DNA from: Nitrospinaceae bacterium
GTDB lineage: Bacteria > Nitrospinota > Nitrospinia > Nitrospinales > VA-1
Length of the DNA: 16,300 bases
Direction of reading: 5' to 3'
Assembly: GCA_029937655.1 (NCBI GenBank)
Contig: JAPYPK010000027.1
Coordinates: 1 to 16,300, forward strand
Below are positions 6,906 to 13,335 of the stretch, one piece after another. Position 1 is the stretch's first letter; every line of letters starts with the position of its first letter. A program made the translations under genes and the position numbers. The notes below the pieces were generated by a model. The model had not been told where the DNA came from and made no database searches. It worked only from the letters and a program-made list of their open reading frames with translations.

Positions 6906-7691
6906 GTGCGGAATTTTATTCAATTCTTATTTGTGATTGGCCATGCTTTATTTTTTGATATGGCTTTTTCTGAAAATATAGAATTAAGAAATACCACTGA
7001 TGATATGGTTGTTATCCCATCGGGTAAATTTAAAATGGGTTGTAACCGTTTTGGGCTAATGCATGGTGCTCCCGAGCATTTGGTTTATCTGAACCAATTT
7101 ATGATTGATCGTTTTGAAGTTACCAATAAAAGGTTTGAAGAAATTATTCCTGACCATAAATTACGCCGCAGTAAATTATCAAGTTGTGATGAATGTCCGG
7201 TTACCAATGTTAGTTGGTATGAAGCAGTGGATTACTGCTACCTGACAGGAAAAACTCTTCCCACGGAAGCTCAATGGGAAAAATCTGCAGGAAATGGTGA
7301 TGGTTGTGCATTCCCATGGGGTTATGATTTTGATCCAATTGGCAGTGAGGGAAGAGGGGGACTTGATATGAAAGATAAGTCTGTCCCGGTTGGTAGTTAT
7401 CCGCCAAACATGTATGGTGTTTATGACATGGGAGGGAATGTTTGGGAATGGGTTAGTGACTGGATGGCCTCTGGATATCCAGTATCACAAAAAACCATTG
7501 ATCCCAAAGGACCCTCTAGCGGTATTATGAAGGTTCGCCGAGGTGGGGCCTATTCGGATAATATTATAGCGATGGCAACTGGCTATCGCGACTGGAGTCA
7601 CCCGTCATCCCGCTTTTTTAGTGACATCGGTTTTCGATGTACAATTAATGTCAAAGGTGAATTTAGTAATGGTCTCACAACCCAAGATTGA
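6906..7691 (+). CDS. Secreted formylglycine-generating-enzyme (SUMF1) fold protein without the FGE cysteine pair
   Basis: This 261-residue protein starts with a probable signal peptide (hydrophobic 4-21, AFS|EN). A complete FGE-sulfatase domain follows: VIPSGKFKMG at 36-45, PVTNVSWYEAVDYC at 98-111, LPTEAQWEKSA at 118-128, FPWG at 136-139, YGVYDMGGNVWEW at 170-182, VRRGGAYS at 210-217 and GFRC at 242-245. True formylglycine-generating enzymes have a Cys-x4-Cys pair between the RGG and GFRC motifs. Here that stretch, YSDNIIAMATGYRDW, has none, so sulfatase activation is not expected. The domain is also used in binding proteins and other enzymes, so the function is open. The start is GTG without a clear Shine-Dalgarno; ATG 6960 would lose the signal peptide. 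Its 3' end overlaps the next gene by 23 bases. Confidence 0.85.
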   Translation: MRNFIQFLFVIGHALFFDMAFSENIELRNTTDDMVVIPSGKFKMGCNRFGLMHGAPEHLVYLNQFMIDRFEVTNKRFEEIIPDHKLRRSKLSSCDECPVTNVSWYEAVDYCYLTGKTLPTEAQWEKSAGNGDGCAFPWGYDFDPIGSEGRGGLDMKDKSVPVGSYPPNMYGVYDMGGNVWEWVSDWMASGYPVSQKTIDPKGPSSGIMKVRRGGAYSDNIIAMATGYRDWSHPSSRFFSDIGFRCTINVKGEFSNGLTTQD

Positions 7692-8403
7692 TTATATAAA
7701 TAGACTTATCGACGAGTCTCTTTCCCAGGGAGATGACACTATTGAGCTCAAGGGAAAATTCATTGGGGATGAAGGAGTTGAGGCCTTAGTCCAATCGTCA
7801 GACCTTGCTAACATTGAAGATTTAGATTTATCAAATAATAATATTACCTGGCGAGGTGCTGTTCAGCTTTTCAAGTGTGACAAGTTTAAAAACCTGAAGC
7901 GTCTTTATTTAAATGATAATAATATAGCCAACAAAGGTGCGCTTGCTTTAGTGGATGCTTCCTTTCTCAGTGGGCTTTCAGTTTTAGATCTTCATTTCAA
8001 TTCAATAGATGGCCCCGGAGGTATGGCGATAGCCAAATATTCGCATTTCCAAAAACTACAAGTATTGAATTTTCAAGAAAATCAGGTGGGAGATGATACT
8101 TTGATAGCAATTGCTAAAAATCCAAGTTTTGGAAATATTAGAAAATTAAATTTCTATAGAACTGGTATTACTATTAAAGCAATAAAAGTGCTTGCTAAAT
8201 CAAAAGTTTTAAAAAAAGTTAAGCATCTAAACCTTGGGCGTAATTATCTCCACCCAGATTCTGCCAAGGCACTCGCTGATACTAAAACATTAGTTAACGT
8301 GGAATCTTTGCTTATGATTGAGAATTACTTAGGAGATGATGGGGTAAAAAATATCATGGAATCAGAGTCTTTTGTTAAATTAAAAATGTTTAGAGTCTTG
8401 TAA
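7669..8403 (+). CDS. Leucine-rich-repeat protein with exact 27-residue period
   Basis: This 244-residue protein is almost wholly leucine-rich repeats of the ribonuclease-inhibitor-like class. The LxLxxNxI consensus recurs exactly every 27 residues with no insertion: IELKGKFI (25), LDLSNNNI (52), LYLNDNNI (79), LDLHFNSI (106), LNFQENQV (133), LNFYRTGI (160), LNLGRNYL (187) and LLMIENYL (214), with a ninth repeat cut off at the C-terminus. It has no signal peptide and no membrane helix, so it is probably a cytoplasmic protein-binding solenoid. ATG 7669 is chosen over GTG 7621 and ATG 7648 because AAAGGTGA at 7653-7660 is correctly spaced before it. It overlaps the FGE-fold gene by 23 bases and is followed 11 bases later by the small acidic gene, so the three are likely cotranscribed. 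The binding partner is unknown. Confidence 0.88.
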   Translation: MVSQPKIDYINRLIDESLSQGDDTIELKGKFIGDEGVEALVQSSDLANIEDLDLSNNNITWRGAVQLFKCDKFKNLKRLYLNDNNIANKGALALVDASFLSGLSVLDLHFNSIDGPGGMAIAKYSHFQKLQVLNFQENQVGDDTLIAIAKNPSFGNIRKLNFYRTGITIKAIKVLAKSKVLKKVKHLNLGRNYLHPDSAKALADTKTLVNVESLLMIENYLGDDGVKNIMESESFVKLKMFRVL

Positions 8404-8414
8404 GGATATTAATA

Positions 8415-8723
8415 ATGACGCATCCAATACTTGAACCACTTATTGTTCAGCTACCAGATAGGGCTACGTCTCGTAAATTAATTGAAACAGGTGATGATTA
8501 TGTGACTATTTCAAATCAATTGGCTAGTGAAAGTAAGTGGTGTGGTCACCCGAATATGGTGGATGGTGAAAGCAGGACTGGTATCTTGAATTTACAACAG
8601 AATGGATACCAAGAATGGCTTAAGGACGCAGAAGAAGAAGATTTTGTTCGAATGGTCGGTGTGCTGCAATTATTATACGACACATGTTCGGCCTTGAAAG
8701 AAGATCAAGAGGAAGAAGACTAA
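8415..8723 (+). CDS. Small acidic protein of unknown function
   Basis: This 102-residue protein is not recognised. It has no signal peptide or membrane helix. Its C-terminal part (about 65-102) is predicted by eye to be helical and is strongly acidic, with DAEEED at 71-76 and EDQEEED at the end. ATG 8415 is preceded by AAGGA at 8402-8406, a good Shine-Dalgarno, and lies 11 bases after the LRR gene stop, so it looks like the last gene of that group. Its TAA stop overlaps, on the opposite strand, the old stop codon of the molybdoenzyme relic. It is probably a real gene because of the clean start signal and operon spacing. Confidence 0.6.
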   Translation: MTHPILEPLIVQLPDRATSRKLIETGDDYVTISNQLASESKWCGHPNMVDGESRTGILNLQQNGYQEWLKDAEEEDFVRMVGVLQLLYDTCSALKEDQEEED

Positions 8724-8896
8724 GAATACCGACTATAAACCAAGGTTCAGTTGTATTCGAAGAACCACGCTTTTCTAAGAACCCACCTAGTGCATCAAAA
8801 TATCTAAAATTCCATTTCACCAATCCCCTTTGCGCCTTTCAAAGTATATGGTTGTGGTGTAACTATCCGTACAGGGGCACCATGATCAGTTGTCAA
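8720..8896 (-). pseudogene. Relic of the C-terminal end of a molybdopterin-dependent oxidoreductase (sulfite oxidase/YedY/YuiH type)
   Basis: On the minus strand one frame from about 8896 reads LTTDHGAPVRIVTP then YTLKGAKGIGEMEF before a stop. The next frame, from about 8804, reads FDALGGFLEKRG then SSNTTEPW. A third reads YSRYS and stops (TAG) at 8720-8722. Joined, these match the end of the oxidoreductase molybdopterin-binding family, which typically reads DHGAPVRLVTP...K.AKW...IEF...PGFWE.RGY.N..DPWKEERYS. One extra T in a T4 run and one lost base after EPW explain both frame changes. The cofactor-binding N-terminal part is absent: sequence upstream (8897-9109) shows no family similarity. 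The call is by motif recognition, without a database search. No single open frame covers it. Confidence 0.7.
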
Positions 8897-8929
8897 TGAA
8901 CTCCTTAAATACTTGTTTTTATTAGTTTT

Positions 8930-8947
8930 TTATATGATTTCATATAA
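8930..8947. promoter_or_regulatory. 18-bp palindrome, operator-like
   Basis: TTATATGA-TT-TCATATAA is a perfect inverted repeat with 8-base arms. It overlaps the only good -10-like hexamer (TATGAT at 8933-8938) in this intergenic region, as an operator might. It is purely A/T-rich, so chance is possible. Confidence 0.3.
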
Positions 8948-9001
8948 CCGTTAGGTGCTAGGTCTCGAAATAAATACAAAGTTTAAGAGTAAAATAGAAG
9001 T

Positions 9002-9043
9002 GTTAATCCACATATTTCACAGGAATAGAGTAATTGGATTAAC
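9002..9043. repeat. 9-bp inverted repeat with 24-base spacer
   Basis: GTTAATCCA at 9002-9010 is repeated in inverse orientation as TGGATTAAC at 9035-9043. It lies 67-108 bases before the start of the first glycosylation gene, where a 5' leader hairpin or a regulator site could act. There is no T-tract after it, so it is not a standard terminator. Confidence 0.4.
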
Positions 9044-9109
9044 GTTAAGTGCATTTCAGAAAAAACCGTTAAGTCTAAAGAAATAAATACTCATCAAGAA
9101 CACTTAATT

Positions 9110-11515
9110 ATGCACTTGAAGATTCTTAGCTACAATTGGCACGAACCATACCTATGCTTACTTTCTAAAGTTGGACATACCTTTTTAATTATTGAACCAG
9201 AGGTTTCCGAAGGTAATTATCGTCGCTGGGACAAAAACATGCGTCCTGTCCCTGACAATGTCATCTTGGTATCTGAAAAAGAAGCCATATCTCAACTAGA
9301 TGAAGGGGCAATTGACCTTGTGATCGCACACAATATTAAGGATCTTGTGAGTATTTATGAGTATAGGCTGCCTAAAATAATTGTTTTTCACAATAAATTA
9401 AGTACTGAAATTAAACTTGGTAACAATAAAGTAAATCGTGAGGATTATCTCAAAAAAATTAACCCCCTCTTGGTAAATGTCAAGAAAGTCTTTATCTCTG
9501 AAAGCAAGCGTCTTGACTGGGGTATGACCGGAGATGTCATATTGCCTGGACTTAATGTAAATGATTACGGAGGGTATAGGGGAGATTATCCATCAGTATT
9601 GCGTGTGGGTAATTTGATTAAAGAACGTGACCTTATGATGGGTTTTACCACAGGCGAGGCTATATTATCTGGTCTTCCATCGAAAACACTTGGGCTAAAT
9701 CCAAATATTATTGGTGCCAGACTATCATCTGGATTCGGGGACCTAATAGAGCAGTACCGATCGCTGCGGGTTTACCTCCATACAACGTCGAATGATTATG
9801 AAGATGGGTATAATTTATCCTTATTAGAAGCCATGGCAGTTGGTATGCCTGTCATCTCAATTTCAAATAAAACATCTCCTATAACTAATGGAATAAATGG
9901 ATATATATCTAACGATATACAATACCTTAGAACCTGTGCTGTTAGCTTACTGGACGACCCAGACCTAGCAAATTCTTTGGGACAAAAAGGGAAGGATACT
10001 GTTCGGGAAAAATTTTCACAAACTAAATTTTTACAACTTTGGGTGAAGAGCATTGAAGCGGTAATTATTGAGTTTCTAGAGGATTCCAAAAATGAATTGT
10101 CTGGAGAGGTGGTTGAAACAAAGTCTCAGCAAGAAATTCAGTCATTGCCGCAGTACTTTAGAAATGTTCGTGATGATATCGTGTCATTAGTTCCAAGAGA
10201 AGCCAATGATATTCTTGAAATAGGGTGCGCTGCTGGCATGACAGGCAATAAGCTGAAGCAAAAAACGGGAGTTTATGTTGCTGGTGTTGAATTGGATCAC
10301 AAGGCAGCAATTGAGGCAAAAAAAGTTCTTGATGAAGTTATAGAAGGAAATATTGAAACTCTCGAGCTTCCATTTATAGAAAAAAGATTTGACTGTATTT
10401 TATTTGCAGATGTTTTGGAGCATTTGATTGATCCACTTGACGTACTTAAAAAAACTAGAAAATTTTTAAAAACTGATGGAACAGTCATAGCCAGCATTCC
10501 TAATGTCCAATATTTAGGGGTAGTTCACCAATTGGTAGAAGGTAACTGGACCTATCAAGATGAAGGTATTTTGGACCGTACGCATTTAAGATTTTTTACC
10601 TATCATGAAATCATAAAGATGTTTGATGAGGCAGGTTACACCATCTCCAACATTAATGAAACATTAGACCCTCAATACAAAGATGCTAAAAATCTAACAA
10701 CGACATTAAATCTAGGACGTTTAAGTATTAGAGATCTTTCGCCTGATGAATTAAAGAAGTTTTTTGTATATCAATATAAAGTTACAGCAAAGTTGAAGCA
10801 CGTAGCCTGTGACGAAAAGTTATTTTACGATACGAAGGAGAGTCACATGAAGGATCTATTAACAAAAGGAAAATCCTCTGAGAATGTTGGTGCATATGAT
10901 GATGCAATTAATGCATATGCTGAGGTTGATAGTACTCAACCAGACTACGCCGAAGCCTTAGCGCGCATAGGTAATTGTTATATGAATTTACAAAATATAG
11001 TGAGTGCTGAAAATTATTATCAGAAAAGCCTTGGCATTGACCCACAAGGGTATGTCGCGTCTGTTGGTCTTGGTTTATTGGAAGTCCAATTAAACAAACT
11101 GGATGATGCCCTTAAAAGATTTACAGAGATCACCCAAAATTACCCGGATAGAGACAAGGGTTTTAGCGGCCTTGGAATTGTTTACTCAAAGAAGAACAAA
11201 ATCTCAAATGCTATGGATGCATTTAGTCAAGCTTTGAAATTAAATGCTGAAAACAAGCCAGCAATGAGTAGTTTGCTGGACCTATCTTATCAGGTCAGTC
11301 AATTTGAACAAGTTGAGCTTGCTATGAAACAGTACCTCGAAATTCACCCTGATAATTTAGATATTCTTCTTGGACTTGCAGGTATATTTTATAAGTCAAA
11401 TCGCATTGAGGAAGCTCAGAATACTCTTTCCCTTCTTTTGAAAATCAGTCCACACCATATTGATGCGAATAGTATGCTTAGTAAAATAGATGCTACGATA
11501 GAAAAAGTTTTCTAA
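9110..11515 (+). CDS. Fusion of GT4-type glycosyltransferase, SAM methyltransferase and TPR domains
   Basis: This 801-residue cytoplasmic protein has three parts. Residues 1-325 resemble a GT-B glycosyltransferase of the GT4 type. The nucleotide-sugar site DGYNLSLLEAMAVGMPVIS (232-250) is the usual EX7E motif with Asp in the first position, and NGINGYI (260-266) follows. Residues about 345-560 are a class I SAM-dependent methyltransferase with ILEIGCAAG (368-376), the acidic strand end GVELD (392-396) and FADVLEHLIDP (432-442), then SIPN (462-465). Residues about 580-800 are tetratricopeptide repeats, for example AEALARIGNCYMNL near 614-627. The donor-binding half is better preserved than the N-terminal acceptor half. 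It is the first gene of a three-gene run, 18 bases before the next. Target glycan or protein is unknown; TPR-bearing glycosyltransferases often act on proteins. Confidence 0.87.
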   Translation: MHLKILSYNWHEPYLCLLSKVGHTFLIIEPEVSEGNYRRWDKNMRPVPDNVILVSEKEAISQLDEGAIDLVIAHNIKDLVSIYEYRLPKIIVFHNKLSTEIKLGNNKVNREDYLKKINPLLVNVKKVFISESKRLDWGMTGDVILPGLNVNDYGGYRGDYPSVLRVGNLIKERDLMMGFTTGEAILSGLPSKTLGLNPNIIGARLSSGFGDLIEQYRSLRVYLHTTSNDYEDGYNLSLLEAMAVGMPVISISNKTSPITNGINGYISNDIQYLRTCAVSLLDDPDLANSLGQKGKDTVREKFSQTKFLQLWVKSIEAVIIEFLEDSKNELSGEVVETKSQQEIQSLPQYFRNVRDDIVSLVPREANDILEIGCAAGMTGNKLKQKTGVYVAGVELDHKAAIEAKKVLDEVIEGNIETLELPFIEKRFDCILFADVLEHLIDPLDVLKKTRKFLKTDGTVIASIPNVQYLGVVHQLVEGNWTYQDEGILDRTHLRFFTYHEIIKMFDEAGYTISNINETLDPQYKDAKNLTTTLNLGRLSIRDLSPDELKKFFVYQYKVTAKLKHVACDEKLFYDTKESHMKDLLTKGKSSENVGAYDDAINAYAEVDSTQPDYAEALARIGNCYMNLQNIVSAENYYQKSLGIDPQGYVASVGLGLLEVQLNKLDDALKRFTEITQNYPDRDKGFSGLGIVYSKKNKISNAMDAFSQALKLNAENKPAMSSLLDLSYQVSQFEQVELAMKQYLEIHPDNLDILLGLAGIFYKSNRIEEAQNTLSLLLKISPHHIDANSMLSKIDATIEKVF

Positions 11516-11533
11516 AAAAACTCAGGTTATTGT

Positions 11534-13333
11534 TTGGAATTATTTAAAAAAAACTTAGAACTCTTGAGATCTTCGCAGCCATCTTTGGCGAGGAGGGTGG
11601 AGCGGGAGCCGAAGAAAAATTTTGTTCACGTTTCAATTTCTAAAGATGGAAACCCCATCCCCAAAATTGGATCAGTTTCGCTTCATAGTAAATACTACCC
11701 CTCGAAAGAAGCAAAAGATGGATTGTCAGAATATTGTTTAAGAGGCAATGAAACACCTGTGGTTTACGGTCTTGGCTTTGGATATCATGTTTTAGAAATA
11801 TTAAATAAGTACAAGGGATTAAAGGTTTTGGTGATTGAACCTGTGATGTCCATTTTTCGGTCTTTCATGGAAAATGTAGATATTGAACCATTCCTGCCCA
11901 ATACACAATTTATCATTTCTACACCACCTCCAAAGATTATCACCTCCAATCAAACAGTTAATTGGAATAAATACGAACATCAACCCTCAAAGCGTTTGTC
12001 CTGCGATTATTTTTTTAGCCTTGATAAAGCAATTGAAACTTCTGATTATTTAAATAGTAATCGTTTGAAAATACTTGTGGTAAATCCCTACTATGGGGGT
12101 TCGTTGCCGACGGCTAATTACTGCGTGCGTGCGTTTAATGATATGGGACATCACGCAGAGGTAGTTGAATGTGATAAATTTGCTGAAGGGTTTTTTTCTA
12201 TAAAAAAAACAACACGAAATAAAATTAATGAAGAATCCTTGTCCAACCAATTTGGCCATTTCATGGGTCAGCTTATTGCAGCAAAAGCTGCGGATTTCCA
12301 ACCGGACCTAATTCTTGCTCTTGCTCAAGCGCCATTGACCCCGGAAGCAATAAAAAACTTAAAAAAACTTAACGTCCCAATTGCTTTTTGGTTTGTTGAA
12401 GATTTTAGAACTCTTTCATATTGGAAGGAAGTTGCCTCTTATTATGATTATTTTTTTACTATCCAGCGTGGAGAATTTTTTGATGAGTTGTCGTCTATTG
12501 GGATGAATAATTTTTATTACCTTGCACAAGGATGTCTCCCAGGGGTTCATAAGGAGATAAACTTGCCTTTGGATGATATGCATCAATATTCGGCTGATGT
12601 CTCATTCATGGGTGCCGGATACTATAATCGAGTCCAATCCTTTCCTCGTTTATTAAGTCATGACTTTAAAATATGGGGTACCGAATGGGTGCTGGAATCT
12701 GATATTGGGAACCGTGTTCAAAATAAAAATAAACGTGTTGATCAGGTTGATACAGTTAAAATTTATAATGCAGGAAAAGTTAATTTAAATCTTCATTCCT
12801 CTACATTTCATAGCGGTGTGAACCCTGTGGGTGATTTTGTTAATCCTAGAACTTTTGAAATTGCAGCCTGCGGGGGGTTTCAGTTGGTCGATGAGCGTTC
12901 TGAATTAGCCGAATTGATTGAACCCGGAACAGAAATAGCTACATTTAATTCAATCGATGATCTTTGCGAAAAGGTTGACTATTATTTGAAGCATGAGAAT
13001 GAAGCAAAATCGATTGCTTATCAAGGAAGAGCAAGAGTCTTGAAAGAACATACGATTCAACATCGAATGCATGAAATGTTAACACATATATTTATGGATA
13101 ATTTAAGTTTATTAAAGGAGCGTGTGAGTTCCCGACATAGAGACCCAGTTAGCTATTACATAGACCATGTAGGTGATTCTAGTAAATTAGGTATATATCT
13201 TGATCAATTTCGTGGATTAAACGAATTTTCTATTAAGACAATGGTTAATACTATTGCAAAAGGAGAAGGTGATTTAAGCCAGGAAGAATTGCTTGTTCTT
13301 ATGACCGATCAAATAGTTAAATCCGAGGCATAG
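11534..13333 (+). CDS. Maf-N-like domain fused to a CgeB-like glycosyltransferase
   Basis: The N-terminal ~130 of 599 residues resemble the N-terminal domain of Maf flagellin-glycosylation proteins (DUF115/MptE-related neighbourhood): LHSKYYPSKEA (50-60), VVYGLGFGYHVLEIL (76-90) and VLVIEP (98-103). Residues about 178-520 look like a CgeB-family GT-B glycosyltransferase: KILVVNPYYGGS (179-190), FWFVEDFR (285-292), DVSFMGAGY (355-363), HSGVNP (426-431) and VNPRTFEIAACGGFQLVDE (436-454), which is the nucleotide-sugar region. The start is TTG, with AGG at 11524-11526 seven bases before. The next gene starts two bases after its stop. Transfer of a sugar to a surface protein such as flagellin is the likely role by family association; no flagellar gene is visible in the window to confirm it. 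Confidence 0.82.
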   Translation: MELFKKNLELLRSSQPSLARRVEREPKKNFVHVSISKDGNPIPKIGSVSLHSKYYPSKEAKDGLSEYCLRGNETPVVYGLGFGYHVLEILNKYKGLKVLVIEPVMSIFRSFMENVDIEPFLPNTQFIISTPPPKIITSNQTVNWNKYEHQPSKRLSCDYFFSLDKAIETSDYLNSNRLKILVVNPYYGGSLPTANYCVRAFNDMGHHAEVVECDKFAEGFFSIKKTTRNKINEESLSNQFGHFMGQLIAAKAADFQPDLILALAQAPLTPEAIKNLKKLNVPIAFWFVEDFRTLSYWKEVASYYDYFFTIQRGEFFDELSSIGMNNFYYLAQGCLPGVHKEINLPLDDMHQYSADVSFMGAGYYNRVQSFPRLLSHDFKIWGTEWVLESDIGNRVQNKNKRVDQVDTVKIYNAGKVNLNLHSSTFHSGVNPVGDFVNPRTFEIAACGGFQLVDERSELAELIEPGTEIATFNSIDDLCEKVDYYLKHENEAKSIAYQGRARVLKEHTIQHRMHEMLTHIFMDNLSLLKERVSSRHRDPVSYYIDHVGDSSKLGIYLDQFRGLNEFSIKTMVNTIAKGEGDLSQEELLVLMTDQIVKSEA

Positions 13334-13335
13334 TA

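Larger units (their letters stand above)
8897..9109. other. AT-rich intergenic region before the glycosylation cluster
   Basis: There is no convincing gene on either strand. It holds two inverted repeats (8930-8947 and 9002-9043, listed separately) and three near-copies of CGTTARGT at 8949-8956, 9043-9050 and 9067-9074. TATGAT at 8933-8938 could be a -10 box, but no well-spaced -35 box was seen. The promoter of the glycosylation cluster is expected here. No clear Shine-Dalgarno precedes the ATG at 9110. Confidence 0.5.

Noticed and set aside
7621..7668. GTG 7621 or ATG 7648 as start of the LRR gene
   Set aside because: ATG 7669 has a well-spaced AAAGGTGA. The longer versions add only residues that are antiphase to the FGE-fold C-terminus and are not part of the repeat pattern.
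6906..7691. Active sulfatase-modifying factor
   Set aside because: The cysteine pair needed for formylglycine generation is absent from the expected stretch.
8620..8823. Minus-strand 67-residue frame as a gene of its own
   Set aside because: It contains one reading frame of the relic (LGGFLEKRG) and then runs antisense through the small acidic gene. Read as a piece of a pseudogene, not as a functional gene.
8684..8899. Plus-strand 71-residue frame after the small acidic gene
   Set aside because: It is antisense to the molybdoenzyme relic, which explains its openness. It has no start signal and overlaps the real gene end.
9120..9145. Sigma-54-like TGGCAC
   Set aside because: TGGCAC is inside the coding start of the glycosyltransferase, and the -12 GC element is missing at the right distance.
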